This document shows, piece by piece, positions 34,792-43,937 of a stretch of DNA of 64,000 nucleotides; positions within the stretch are counted from its first letter, which is position 1; each line of letters starts with the position of its first letter. This DNA comes from CF-46 sp963760735 (GTDB lineage Bacteria > Chloroflexota > Limnocylindria > Limnocylindrales > CSP1-4), in assembly GCA_963760735.1 (NCBI GenBank), contig CAVXEB010000007.1, forward strand, positions 186,001 through 250,000, given 5' to 3'. The position numbers were made by a program, and so were the translations under genes. Below the pieces are notes generated by a model. The model was not told the origin of the DNA. It searched no databases and saw only the letters and a list, made by a program, of their open reading frames with translations.

Positions 34792-36798
34792 ATGGCGAGC
34801 AGGGTCGACCGCCCGACCTTCGGCCGCGACGTCCCGGACGCTGCGTGGCGCCCGACGCCCGAGCTGCTCCGCGACTCCCGGCTCGCGACGTTCCTTCGAA
34901 CGACCGGGGCCGGTGACCTCGAGACGCTCCAGGCGCATGCCGTCGCCGACCCGGCCTGGTTCTGGGGCGCGGCCACGGACGACCTCGGTCTCGCGTGGCA
35001 GCGGCGCCCGGAGCGGACCCTCGACCTGTCGCGCGGGCCCGAGTGGGCCGACTGGTGGATCGGTGGCGCGTTCAACCACGCGATCGCGGCCGTCGAGCCG
35101 CGGGCGGCGCGCGATCCGGACGGCGAGGCGCTCGCGTGGGAGGGCGAGGACGGCGAGGTGCGCCGGCTGACGAACGCCGAGCTGCGGTCGGCGGTCTACG
35201 CGGCGACGCAGATGCTCCGCGACCAGGGGGTCCGGGCCGGCGACCGGGTCGGGATCTTCCTGCCGATGCTCGTCGAGACCGTGATCGCGGTCCTTGCCCT
35301 CGGGCGGCTCGAGGCTATCTTCACGCCGATCTTCTCCGGCTACGGCGCGCCGGCCGTGGCGAGCCGTCTCGGGGACTGCGAGGCGTCGCTTCTGATCACC
35401 GCGGATGGCTTCCTCCGTCGCGGATCGCCCGTCCCGATGAAGGCAGTGGCGGACGCGGCGGTTGCGTTGACCCCGTCGGTTCACCGGGTGATCGTGGTCC
35501 GGCGGCTCGGCGACCGGGCGCCCGAGACGCCATGGGAGGAAGGGCGCGACCGCTGGTGGGACGAGGCGATCCGGGACGTCGACCCGGACCGGAGCGGTCC
35601 GATCCCGGTGACGACGGCTCCCTCGAGCCCGTACATGCTCATCTACACGTCGGGGACGACCGGCCGTCCGAAGGGCGCCGTCCACGTCCATGGCGGGTTC
35701 CCGATCAAGGCGGCCGAGGACCTCGCCCACACGTTCGACCTGCGCCGTGACGACGGCCTCTTCTGGTTCACGGACCTCGGCTGGATGATGGGTCCGTGGG
35801 CGATCTCCGGGGCCCTCCTGCTCGGCGCCCGGCTCGTCCTCTACGAAGGCGCGCCCGACTTCCCGGGCCCGGATCGCATCTGGGGTCTCGTTGCCCGTCA
35901 CCGGATCACCCACCTCGGCCTGTCGCCGACGGTCATCCGGGCGCTCATCCCGCACGGCGCAGATCCCGTCCACGCCCACGATCTGTCGGCGCTCCGCGTC
36001 CTCGGCTCGACCGGCGAGCCCTGGGATCCCGACAGCTGGTGGTGGTACTTCCGCGAGGTCGGCGGGGGTCGCTGCCCGGTCGTGAACTACTCGGGCGGCA
36101 CGGAGGTGGCGGGCGGCATCGTCGGCTGCAACCTGCTCACGCCGATCCGGCCCATCTCGTTCAACGGCCCGTGCCCGGGCACCGCGGCCGACGTCGCCGA
36201 TCCCGAGGGACGCTCGCTCCGCGGGGCCGTCGGCGAGCTCGTCATCCGAGCGCCGGAGCCGGGCATGACCCGTGGCTTCTGGCAGGACCCGGACCGCTAC
36301 CTCGAGACGTACTGGAGGCGGTTTCCGGGCACCTGGGTCCACGGCGACTGGGCGATCGTCGACGACGACGGCTACTGGTACATCCGCGGCCGCTCGGACG
36401 ACACGCTCAAGGTCGCGGGCAAGCGCGTCGGCCCGGCGGAGGTCGAGGCCGCGGCGACGGCCCATCCCGCGGTCGTCGAGGCCGCGGCGATCGGCGTCCC
36501 GCACGCGATCAAGGGCGAGACGATCGTCGTGGTCTGCACCCTCCGTCGCGGAGAGACCGACGACGACGCGCTCCGGGCGGCGATCGCCCGACGGGTCGTC
36601 GACGATCTCGGCAAGACGCTCCGGCCGGAGACCGTCGCCGTCGTGCCCGCCCTGCCGAAGACGCGGTCGGGCAAGATCATGCGGCGGGTCGTCCGGGCGG
36701 CCTGGCTGGGGCTCGACCCAGGCGACCTGTCGGCGCTGGACGACCCTGCGACGATCGACGCGATCCGGCGGGCCGGCCCGGCCGGAACCGGCGCCTGA
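34792..36798 (+). CDS. AMP-forming acyl-CoA synthetase, acetyl-CoA-synthetase-like
   Basis: Adenylating enzyme of 668 residues that would activate a short carboxylic acid with ATP and CoA. Family motifs are in order: P-loop-like YTSGTTGRPKGAVH, the acetyl-CoA-synthetase-type WFTDLGWMMGPWAI, STGEPWDPDSWWWYF, the A5 motif NYSGGTEVAGG, HGDWAIVDDDGYWYI, GRSDDTLKVAGKRVGP, and the catalytic Lys in PKTRSGKIMRR. Length and motifs fit the Acs/propionyl-CoA synthetase group rather than long-chain ligases. The substrate (acetate, propionate or similar) cannot be fixed from sequence. Acetaldehyde from the divergent threonine aldolase could be an indirect link. Confidence 0.88.
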   Translation: MASRVDRPTFGRDVPDAAWRPTPELLRDSRLATFLRTTGAGDLETLQAHAVADPAWFWGAATDDLGLAWQRRPERTLDLSRGPEWADWWIGGAFNHAIAAVEPRAARDPDGEALAWEGEDGEVRRLTNAELRSAVYAATQMLRDQGVRAGDRVGIFLPMLVETVIAVLALGRLEAIFTPIFSGYGAPAVASRLGDCEASLLITADGFLRRGSPVPMKAVADAAVALTPSVHRVIVVRRLGDRAPETPWEEGRDRWWDEAIRDVDPDRSGPIPVTTAPSSPYMLIYTSGTTGRPKGAVHVHGGFPIKAAEDLAHTFDLRRDDGLFWFTDLGWMMGPWAISGALLLGARLVLYEGAPDFPGPDRIWGLVARHRITHLGLSPTVIRALIPHGADPVHAHDLSALRVLGSTGEPWDPDSWWWYFREVGGGRCPVVNYSGGTEVAGGIVGCNLLTPIRPISFNGPCPGTAADVADPEGRSLRGAVGELVIRAPEPGMTRGFWQDPDRYLETYWRRFPGTWVHGDWAIVDDDGYWYIRGRSDDTLKVAGKRVGPAEVEAAATAHPAVVEAAAIGVPHAIKGETIVVVCTLRRGETDDDALRAAIARRVVDDLGKTLRPETVAVVPALPKTRSGKIMRRVVRAAWLGLDPGDLSALDDPATIDAIRRAGPAGTGA

Positions 36799-36832
36799 GC
36801 GACGACACGAGCGAGGAGGACGGGATCGACCG

Positions 36833-37297
36833 ATGAGTGTTGCGATCGACAAGGACCACGTCAGCTGGGACGCGCTGTCCGACCTGGTGGCCGATCTCGC
36901 GGCCCGCGTTCCGGCGGACTACGACGTCATGCTCGCGATCACCCGCGGCGGGCTCGTCCCGGCCGGGATGCTCGCCTACCGCCTCGGGATCCGGAACATC
37001 CTCGTCGCGGCCGTCGAGTACTACGACGACGAGGGCCATCCCGGGCCGAAGCCGACGTTCCTCCAGTTCCCGGCCGATCCTCTCCTCCGCGGCCAGCGGG
37101 TCCTGATCGTCGACGAGGTCTGGGACAGCGGAACCACGATCCACGCCGTCACCCAGCGGGTCCGCCAGGCCGGCGGGCTGCCGACGACGGTCGTGCTCCA
37201 CTACAAGCCGACCCATTCCCAGGTGCCGGGAGCCCCCGACTTCCACGCCGTCACGACCGATCGCTGGGTCGTCTACCCGTTCAAGGCGGGAAACTGA
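36833..37297 (+). CDS. Phosphoribosyltransferase (purine-type)
   Basis: Protein of 154 residues with the type I phosphoribosyltransferase fold. ITRGGLVPAGMLAYRLG precedes the PRPP-binding loop VLIVDEVWDSGTT. This short form resembles xanthine/hypoxanthine-guanine phosphoribosyltransferases that salvage free purines, though the Trp inside the loop is unusual. ATG 36833 has an AGGAGG-type site about 14 bases upstream. It follows the acyl-CoA synthetase by 34 bases in the same direction. Confidence 0.85.
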   Translation: MSVAIDKDHVSWDALSDLVADLAARVPADYDVMLAITRGGLVPAGMLAYRLGIRNILVAAVEYYDDEGHPGPKPTFLQFPADPLLRGQRVLIVDEVWDSGTTIHAVTQRVRQAGGLPTTVVLHYKPTHSQVPGAPDFHAVTTDRWVVYPFKAGN

Positions 37298-37379
37298 CCT
37301 CGGGTCCAGGTTCGCGATGAGAAACTCCGGGGACGATCGTCTCCACCGTTGATCACGCTGAACTGGCCAGGAGGACCCG

Positions 37380-38456
37380 ATGACCCGCACGCTGATCCTC
37401 GTCGGCACCCGGAAGGGCGCCTTCATCGTCGACGGTGGGCGCGACCGAACCGGGTGGTCCATGTCGGAACCGCTCTGCGAAGGCTGGCCGATCCACGACC
37501 TCCAGTGGGACCCGTCCACCGGCTCGATCTACGCCGGCGGCGGGTCGGAGTGGTACGGGCCGGCAGTGTTCCGATCGGACGACCTCGGCACGACCTGGAG
37601 CCACTCGTCGGAAGGGATGACCTACGGCGACGACGGCCCGTCGATCCCGACGGTCTGGAACGTGACCCCCGCCCATGGCGCGATCTACGCCGGCGTCGAG
37701 CCGGCCGGCCTGTTCCGGAGCGGGGACGGCGGCAGGACGTGGTCCCATGTTGCGGGCCTTCGCGAGCACCCGAGCCGGCAGGAGCCGGGCTGGCAGCCCG
37801 GTGCGGGCGGGCTGATCTGCCACACGATCGTGCCCCACCCGGACGACGCCGACCGGATGTGGGTCGCGATCAGCGCGGTCGGCACGTTCGCCACCGAGGA
37901 CGCCGGGACGACGTGGGAGGCGCGCAACCGCGGTGTGGTGGACTGCAACTCGCCGAACCCGCACCCGGAGACGGGCCAGTGCGTCCACAAGCTCGTCATG
38001 GCGGCCGCCGAGCCTGACAGCCTGTACCAGCAGAACCACTGCGGCGTCTACCGGTCCGGCGACGCCGGTCGCTCGTGGACCGACATCAGCCGCGGCCTCT
38101 CGTCCGAGTTCGGGTTCGTGATGGGCACCCATCCGCGGGAGGCATCGACCGCCTGGGTCATCCCGTTGAGCCACCCCGAGGAGGGCCGGTTTGCGCCGGG
38201 CGGCGCGCTCGCCGTGTGGCGGACCCGGGACCGGGGCGACAGCTGGGAGCGCCAGTCGACCGGCCTGCCCCAGGAGAACGCCTACGTCGCCGTCCTGCGG
38301 GAGGCCCTGTCCGTCGACCGCCGCGATCCGGCGGGTATCTACTTCGGGACCAGCACCGGCCAGCTCTACGGCTCGACGGACGAGGGCGCCACGTGGCAGC
38401 GGATCGCCGACAATCTGCCGGCGATCTGGGGCGTCCAGGCGATCGAGGTCGACTGA
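37380..38456 (+). CDS. BNR-repeat (sialidase-like/VPS10-type) beta-propeller protein
   Basis: Protein of 358 residues built from repeated S-x-D-x-G-x-T-W motifs: FRSDDLGTTWSHS, FRSGDGGRTWSHV, ATEDAGTTWEAR, YRSGDAGRSWTD, WRTRDRGDSWERQ and YGSTDEGATWQRI. These are Asp-box repeats of a beta propeller. No sialidase catalytic Arg triad or Tyr-Glu pair is identifiable, so hydrolase activity is doubtful. No signal peptide is present. A strong AGGAGG site precedes ATG 37380. The MoaD/ThiS-like gene follows after 10 bases. Confidence 0.85.
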   Translation: MTRTLILVGTRKGAFIVDGGRDRTGWSMSEPLCEGWPIHDLQWDPSTGSIYAGGGSEWYGPAVFRSDDLGTTWSHSSEGMTYGDDGPSIPTVWNVTPAHGAIYAGVEPAGLFRSGDGGRTWSHVAGLREHPSRQEPGWQPGAGGLICHTIVPHPDDADRMWVAISAVGTFATEDAGTTWEARNRGVVDCNSPNPHPETGQCVHKLVMAAAEPDSLYQQNHCGVYRSGDAGRSWTDISRGLSSEFGFVMGTHPREASTAWVIPLSHPEEGRFAPGGALAVWRTRDRGDSWERQSTGLPQENAYVAVLREALSVDRRDPAGIYFGTSTGQLYGSTDEGATWQRIADNLPAIWGVQAIEVD

Positions 38457-38466
38457 GGGCATCGAC

Positions 38467-38733
38467 GTGGCCGTCACCGTGATCCTCCCGCGCTCGCTCG
38501 TCTCGCTGATCCCCGGGACGAGCCGCTCCACGAAGATCGAGGCGACGAGCGTCGCGGAGGCGATCGACCGGCTCGACGAGCTGACGCCCGGGCTCCGCAA
38601 CCGCCTCGTGGACAGCGGGCCGAGGATCCGCACGCACATCAACGTCTTCGTCGACGGCGAGATGGCGGCCCTCGACACCCCGCTCCCGCCGAACGCGACG
38701 GTCCACGTGATCCCCGCCGTGTCCGGCGGCTGA
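38467..38733 (+). CDS. MoaD/ThiS-family sulfur-carrier-like protein
   Basis: Protein of 88 residues with a ubiquitin-like beta-grasp pattern and a C-terminal Gly-Gly (IPAVSGG). In MoaD and ThiS the terminal Gly is adenylated and receives sulfur for molybdopterin or thiamine synthesis. It starts at GTG 38467, ten bases after the BNR-repeat gene. No cognate MoeB/ThiF is adjacent. A separate MoaD-MoaE fusion is at 41646, so this copy may serve another sulfur-transfer reaction. Confidence 0.83.
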   Translation: MAVTVILPRSLVSLIPGTSRSTKIEATSVAEAIDRLDELTPGLRNRLVDSGPRIRTHINVFVDGEMAALDTPLPPNATVHVIPAVSGG

Positions 38734-38844
38734 GACCCACCACACCAGCCGAACGTCCGGCTGGACAGGCGAGTCCCGGGCGCCGATCCTCGCGCCACCT
38801 GATCGGCCTGGAGTCGGCCGCCTCGAGGACTGGGATTGCAGCTC

Positions 38845-40002
38845 GTGCCGCGGGTTCGCACGGCCATCGTCGCGTTCGGGATCGTCGTGACCGGCTGCGC
38901 CGCGCCGGTCGGGTCGAACCCGGTTGGACCGGGCTCGTCCCCGGCGACCGCCGCGGAGAGTCCGTCCGCGACGCGGACGCTCAACCCGAACGAGGCCGCG
39001 CGGGCCTCCGCCGGCGCGACCCCGACGACCTCGGTTGCGGCGCCATCGCCCGCGCCGTCGACGAGCCTTGGCCCGATCCCGACCGCCCGTGTCCGGACGG
39101 AGATGGAGGCGCGGTTGCCGGCCTTCATGGTGGGCGGCGGCAGCCAGCCGATCGACGTCGAGGAGCTCACGGCCGCGTCGAGCGACGCGGCGGCGCTGTT
39201 CCGGGCCCTGCTCGACCGCTCGGGCCGTCCGGCGAGCGATCTCGAGGGTGCCTTCACCGGTTGCTGCTCCGGGATCTCCGTCACGGACCTGCGCATCCGG
39301 GGCGTTGACCCGACCGACCTGGCGGTGATGTTCGCGGTCGCGTACGCGTCGACGTCGCCCGGCGCGACGGTCACGACGCGCACGGTCGCCGGAACGACCG
39401 TCCGCCGCCTCCGCTGGAGCGGCGACGCCGCCCGGGACGTCCATGTCGTCGTCCTGGACCAGCTCGTCTACGTCTTCGCCGGGCCCATCGACCGCCAGAC
39501 CGAGGTCGAAGCTGCGATCGGGTTCATGCGCCGGCCGCGGCTGGACCTCCTTCTGCCGGCCACGATCGCCGGCAAGCCGGTCCAGCGGTTCACGCTCCCG
39601 GGCAGCGCGATCCCGACCGGCGGAGACATGTGCAGCTTCGTCTGCCCGGGCGAGCTCCAGGGGCTGGCATCGGAGATTGGGGTCAGGGTCGATCAGATCG
39701 ACGTCGCGTTCGCCGCGTCGAGCGAGCTGCCCGGGGCGGCGATCGTGGCATTCCGCGTCCCGGGCGCCTCGGCAGCCCGGCTGGCGCGCGCCCGGATCGC
39801 GTCGACCGGTACGACCGTCGGCCGGGAGGATCAGACGCTCGGGGGCAAGAAGGTGACCCTCGTCGCGAACGATCCGTTCCCCGAGTCGAGCCGGAACGAA
39901 TATGTGTATGCGAAGGACGACGTCGTGTACTCGATCCGCCCGGTGGTCTTCGACGGCCCGCCGACGGACGCCGTCGTGGAGGCGATCCGGGCACTGCCCT
40001 GA
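38845..40002 (+). CDS. Putative secreted lipoprotein, unknown function
   Basis: Protein of 385 residues from GTG 38845 (TTG 38836 is possible). A signal peptide ends in the lipobox V-T-G-C, followed by a Ser/Pro/Thr/Ala-rich linker to about residue 80. Two mature segments follow, with four Cys: FTGCCSG and DMCSFVCPG. They could form disulfides. Similar strand patterns occur twice (DPTDLAVMFAVAYAS and VDQIDVAFAASSE), hinting at an internal duplication. I know no named family. The following KamD-like gene is convergent. Confidence 0.72.
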   Translation: MPRVRTAIVAFGIVVTGCAAPVGSNPVGPGSSPATAAESPSATRTLNPNEAARASAGATPTTSVAAPSPAPSTSLGPIPTARVRTEMEARLPAFMVGGGSQPIDVEELTAASSDAAALFRALLDRSGRPASDLEGAFTGCCSGISVTDLRIRGVDPTDLAVMFAVAYASTSPGATVTTRTVAGTTVRRLRWSGDAARDVHVVVLDQLVYVFAGPIDRQTEVEAAIGFMRRPRLDLLLPATIAGKPVQRFTLPGSAIPTGGDMCSFVCPGELQGLASEIGVRVDQIDVAFAASSELPGAAIVAFRVPGASAARLARARIASTGTTVGREDQTLGGKKVTLVANDPFPESSRNEYVYAKDDVVYSIRPVVFDGPPTDAVVEAIRALP

Positions 40003-40011
40003 GGCGAGCCC

Positions 40012-41589
40012 TCAACCGGCCCGGCTGAGCTCCCGCGCCAGCGGATCGAACGAGTCCGACCGTTCGGCGACGGCATCGGCACCGATCCGTGGGCCGCCGG
40101 CCCGCGCGGGGCTGTCGCCGATCACCGCCCGCCAGCCGTCGTCGGCCAGGTGCTCCAGCGTCCGGAGGGCCGCCTCGGCCGTCGCCCGGCCGTGCGCCTG
40201 GGCGGCGCCGGTGAGGGTCGCCGGTTTCAGTGCCGCGGCCACGTCGTTCGCCACGGACGCGGCCGTCCGAGCGGCCCGGATGGTCCGGCGATCGGGTCGA
40301 TATCGGACGACGGCCGCGGTGGCGTCGCCGGGCTGGACGCCCGACACGAGGGCGGGCCAGAGCTCCGCGGCGGGTCCGGCGATCGGTCGCGGCTCGTCGA
40401 AGACGAGTCCGTGCTCGGGGAACAGGGCCCGGCGCAGGGCGATTTCGCCGATGGCCCTGGCCACGGGATCGCGCTCCTCGACGAGCCATGGCGTCAGCGC
40501 GCCGATGAGGATCTGCTCGTTCGGCAGGCCGTTGCCGCGGGCGATCGCGACCGCGACGAGCTGGAGGGCGAGCGCCCGCCCCGCCCGGACCGCAGGATCC
40601 GACGGGACACCCTGGGCGAGGTCCGGCCCCACGACAAGCGGCCCCGCCCCGACGACCACCGCCACCCCGGCGCGGGCGAGCAGTGCCTGGCCGAACGCAT
40701 GGTCGGCAAGGGCGCGGTCGGGGGCGACGTGGCCGTCGACGATCTCGACGAGCGGGTCCGACCGGGCGACGTCGATCCGCTCGAACCCGGCGACGACCGA
40801 ACCCTCCGGGGCGCCCAGCGGTGGGGCGACCATCCCGAGCCGGACATAGCCCCGGCGCTGGGCGGCCGCCTCGTCGAGCGCGCGGCGGAGGCCGCCGAGG
40901 GCCCGCTGGCTCCCGGTCGGCGCCAGATCGATCGCGTCCCGCGTGGCTGGGGGCCCGGTCTTCGGCTGCCAGATCGGGACGTCGAGGCCGGCTCGCTTGA
41001 GCCGGTCGCTGAGCTCGCGACCGATCGGCACCTCGACGTCGAGCAGGTCGACACCGGCATCGACCGCCGCCCGTGCCTCGTCCAGCGCGCCCGCGAGGTC
41101 CGGCTCGCCGATCGCCGCGCCGATCCACGGGCGGCGCGGCTCGCCGAGCACGTCGATCAGCTCGGCGCGGGCGGTCCGGTTGGCATCGATCCGCTCGATC
41201 GCGGTCGCCACGAGACGAACGGCCTCCTCCTCGGCGATCGCCCGACGATCCGGCTCGCGGAGCAGGGCCGCCTCCATCCCGAGATCGACGGCGCCCGACG
41301 CCACGTCGAGGGCGAGGCGCTGGGGGTCGAGGTCGTACTCCGCGAGGGCCATCGCGAACGGCAGGACAATGCCTCCACCGAGCCGGTCGGGCCCGCCGGC
41401 GAGATAGCGATCGACGACGGACCAGGCGAGCGGTCGGCCGGCCGCGTCGAGACCGCTGATGCCGAACATCCGGAGGAGCGCCCGCTCCCGTCCGACCGTC
41501 GTCGAGCCGCGGGCCCGCCCGGCCCACGCACCGGCCAGCGTCTCGGAGCGCTCGGTCAGGCGCTCGAGGGGTCCGAGATCGGCGGCCAT
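40012..41589 (-). CDS. Lysine 5,6-aminomutase alpha-subunit-like protein (KamD-like)
   Basis: Protein of 525 residues. It resembles the KamD alpha subunit of D-lysine/L-beta-lysine 5,6-aminomutase along its length. The N-terminal TTVGRERALLRMFGISGLD matches GHTTVAVERTVCRLLGIDGVD of KamD, and a conserved NR-x-AR-x-EL-x-x-LGE and PW-I segment follows. The alpha subunit forms the barrel holding substrate and adenosylcobalamin, while the Lys that binds PLP and the B12-binding DxHxxG domain are in the beta subunit KamE. No kamE is in the window. With no partner it cannot be a complete mutase here, so the assignment is tentative. Confidence 0.6.
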   Translation of the reverse strand: MAADLGPLERLTERSETLAGAWAGRARGSTTVGRERALLRMFGISGLDAAGRPLAWSVVDRYLAGGPDRLGGGIVLPFAMALAEYDLDPQRLALDVASGAVDLGMEAALLREPDRRAIAEEEAVRLVATAIERIDANRTARAELIDVLGEPRRPWIGAAIGEPDLAGALDEARAAVDAGVDLLDVEVPIGRELSDRLKRAGLDVPIWQPKTGPPATRDAIDLAPTGSQRALGGLRRALDEAAAQRRGYVRLGMVAPPLGAPEGSVVAGFERIDVARSDPLVEIVDGHVAPDRALADHAFGQALLARAGVAVVVGAGPLVVGPDLAQGVPSDPAVRAGRALALQLVAVAIARGNGLPNEQILIGALTPWLVEERDPVARAIGEIALRRALFPEHGLVFDEPRPIAGPAAELWPALVSGVQPGDATAAVVRYRPDRRTIRAARTAASVANDVAAALKPATLTGAAQAHGRATAEAALRTLEHLADDGWRAVIGDSPARAGGPRIGADAVAERSDSFDPLARELSRAG

Positions 41590-41645
41590 GGCCGAAGGAT
41601 GCCTCAGCCGACCGGTGGATGCGCGGCCGATTTCGGGTCGCGCGG

Positions 41646-42416
41646 TCAGGCCTCGCCGGGGATCGGGTCGGCCGCCCGCTCCCGCGCCGGCTCGCCGATC
41701 CAGACGTGACCGTCGCGGAACCGCTCGGCCTTCCAGATCGGCGCCCGGGCCTTCGTCTCGTCGATCGCGTAGCGGGCCGCCCGGAACGCCGCGTCGCGGT
41801 GCGGCGCGACGGCCACGATCGCGATGCTTGCCTCGCCGAGGCCGACCTCGCCGGTCCGATGCACGATCGCGAGCCGCTCGACGCCGAACCGCTCGTCGAT
41901 CTCGTCGGCGATCGCGGCCAGCACCCGCAGGGCCATCGTCTCGTGGGCCTCGTAGCCCAGCGATTCGACGGATCGTCCGGCATGCCGCGCGGCCTCCGCC
42001 TCCTGGCCCGGAGCGGGCGTGCCCGGCGAGACCCGGGTCCGGCCGAGGAACCCGACCACGGCACCGTCCTCGTCCGTCGCGAGCCGATCCTCGAGGTCGG
42101 CCAGGATCGACCGCGCGAAGGGGGCCTCGACGATCTCGAGGATCCGCCGCACGTCCGCGCCGCCGCTGACCGGCGGGATGAACGCGACCTCGTCGCCATC
42201 CGCGAGCGGGGTCGCGGCATCGGCGTAGTCACCGTTCCGGGCGAACCGCAGCGAGGGTCGGCCCGGCCCGAGCACGGGGTATCGCGCGGCGACGGCCTGC
42301 CAGGCGTCCTCGACGGTCGCGCCGTCGGCGAGCTCGAGGGCGACCTCGCGGGTCTTCGCGAGCTCGCGCTGGATCGCGAAGAGCCGGACCCGGACGCGGA
42401 TCTGGACGGCGACCAC
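41646..42416 (-). CDS. moaX: MoaD-MoaE fusion (molybdopterin synthase)
   Basis: Single chain of 256 residues joining both molybdopterin synthase subunits. Residues 1-86 are MoaD, ending in the Gly-Gly at 85-86 (IPPVSGG). MoaE follows from about 95, with the active-site lysines in DETKARAPIWKAERF and the conserved Arg/His region HRTGEVGLGEAS and APHRDAAF. The enzyme inserts dithiolene sulfurs into precursor Z. In MoaX of mycobacteria the fusion is reported to be cleaved after the internal Gly-Gly so that the sulfur can be loaded. The same would be needed here. No other moa gene is adjacent. Confidence 0.9.
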   Translation of the reverse strand: MVAVQIRVRVRLFAIQRELAKTREVALELADGATVEDAWQAVAARYPVLGPGRPSLRFARNGDYADAATPLADGDEVAFIPPVSGGADVRRILEIVEAPFARSILADLEDRLATDEDGAVVGFLGRTRVSPGTPAPGQEAEAARHAGRSVESLGYEAHETMALRVLAAIADEIDERFGVERLAIVHRTGEVGLGEASIAIVAVAPHRDAAFRAARYAIDETKARAPIWKAERFRDGHVWIGEPARERAADPIPGEA

Positions 42417-42424
42417 CGGGTCGC

Positions 42425-43087
42425 TCAGCCGCGGTAGCCGGCGACGAGGAGACCGTCCCCGACCGGCAGGACCGTCGCGCTGAACCGCGGATCGGCGAGC
42501 ACCGTTTCGACGAACGCTCGCAGGGCCACGGTGTCCCGGTCACCGTTGGAGGGGTCGGCGACGCGGCCGCTCCAGAGGACGTTGTCGGCCGTCAGCAGCG
42601 CCCCGGGCGCCAGCCGCGGAATGAGCGCCTCGAGGTAGCCCACGTACTCGGGCTTCAGCGCGTCGATGAAGGCGAGGTCGAACGGACCGGCGAGCGCCGG
42701 CTCATCGGCGGCGAACGCCTCGAGCGCCCTGGCGGTGACGACCGTGATCCGCTCGTCGGTGACGCCGGCCTCGCGCCACCACGAACGGGCCATGTCCGTT
42801 CGCGACACGTCGGGATCGATCGTCGCGATCCGGCCGTCCGCCGGCTGGCCCGAGGCCAGCCAGAGCGTCGAGTAGCCGTACGCCGTCCCCACCTCGACGA
42901 TCCTCCGCCGGCCGGCCGCGAGCGCTGCCAGGACCCGCCCGCTGTCGCGGTCGACGATCGGGATCCGGTCCGGTCCGGCGACCGACGCCGCCTCGATCGC
43001 CTCGAACACGGGCGCGAGCGGCGCCGCGACCGACTCGATCCACTCGACGTCGCGCTCTCCGGGCAGCCAGCCGCGGTCGTTCTTCAT
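42425..43087 (-). CDS. Catechol-type O-methyltransferase family protein
   Basis: SAM-dependent methyltransferase of 220 residues. The SAM-binding motif IVEVGTAYGYSTLWLA is near residues 62-77. The acidic loop ATIDPDVSRTDMA follows, then the metal-site acidic residue in FDLAFIDALKPEYVGYLE and TADNVLWSGRV. This pattern is that of cation-dependent COMT/CCoAOMT-like enzymes. The substrate is unknown. ATG 43087 is used; the frame upstream is Ser/Arg-rich. It lies nine bases before the MoaD-MoaE gene on the same strand and is likely cotranscribed with it. Confidence 0.87.
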   Translation of the reverse strand: MKNDRGWLPGERDVEWIESVAAPLAPVFEAIEAASVAGPDRIPIVDRDSGRVLAALAAGRRRIVEVGTAYGYSTLWLASGQPADGRIATIDPDVSRTDMARSWWREAGVTDERITVVTARALEAFAADEPALAGPFDLAFIDALKPEYVGYLEALIPRLAPGALLTADNVLWSGRVADPSNGDRDTVALRAFVETVLADPRFSATVLPVGDGLLVAGYRG

Positions 43088-43094
43088 CGAACCC

Positions 43095-43931
43095 TCACAC
43101 GAGCAGGCCGGCGCCGAAGTAGAGCCCCGCCGCGAGGATCGTTCCGGCGGCGATCGTCCCGACATTGATGTACAGCAGCCCGGTCGCCGACTCCATCGAG
43201 CGCGAACGGGCCGTCTGGACCGCCGCCCACGACACGACGAGGGGGAAGATCAGCCCGACGATCAGGCGGAGCCAGACGAACAGGGCCCACGGACCGGCAA
43301 GGACGGCGAACGGGCTGCCGCCACCGGGCCCTGCGCCGGTCGACACCCACACGGCGAACAGGACGACCTGGAGCGCCACGATCGCGAGGAGCCCGCGGGA
43401 GATCAGGATCAACGGAGCCTCGGGCAGCTTCGGCGTCACGAGGTACCAGTGGCCGAGGATCATCGCGGCGAAGACGCCACCGGTGGCCGCCGCCAGGACG
43501 ACGAGCTGGAGCAGGAGAGGAACCGCCAGGGCCGTGCCGCCGGTCCAGGCAAGCGCCCCGAAGACGAGCGTTGCGGCGGCGGCGGCGAGCCCGGCAAAGG
43601 CCAGGGCCGGTGCGCGCCGACGACCGGCGAGGGCCACCGTGTAGAGGGCCGCGAGGACGCAGAATGCGCCGAGGGCGACGCGGCGGGGCGCGTCGAACGC
43701 GGGGTCGATCCGGATCGGCGAGCCCAGGCCGGGGATCGGAAGGGCCTGGTCCGAGAGGAACGCGAGGATACCGAGCACGACGGCGCAGGCCGCCGTGAAG
43801 GCGAGGAACCCGCGGGTCGCCTCGGTCCGGAGGCGGGCCAGGGCGACGGCGACGAACGAGCCGATCGCCAGGCCGGTCAGGACCGTCCAGTTGATGAAGG
43901 CGAGGTTCTCGGCGATCCGCTCGGCAGGCAC
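43095..43931 (-). CDS. Polytopic membrane protein, unknown function
   Basis: Protein of 278 residues with about eight hydrophobic segments and few charged loops (WTVLTGLAIGSFVAVALA, LALAYTVALAGR-type segments, and a C-terminal GTIAAGTILAAGLYFGAGLL). The loop GHWYLVTPKLPEAPLILISRGLL is a distinct conserved-looking stretch. The GTG start has TACACT six bases upstream, a leaderless promoter. It is followed by the O-methyltransferase gene after seven bases. I recognise no named family. Confidence 0.77.
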   Translation of the reverse strand: MPAERIAENLAFINWTVLTGLAIGSFVAVALARLRTEATRGFLAFTAACAVVLGILAFLSDQALPIPGLGSPIRIDPAFDAPRRVALGAFCVLAALYTVALAGRRRAPALAFAGLAAAAATLVFGALAWTGGTALAVPLLLQLVVLAAATGGVFAAMILGHWYLVTPKLPEAPLILISRGLLAIVALQVVLFAVWVSTGAGPGGGSPFAVLAGPWALFVWLRLIVGLIFPLVVSWAAVQTARSRSMESATGLLYINVGTIAAGTILAAGLYFGAGLLV

Positions 43932-43937
43932 CGTCCG

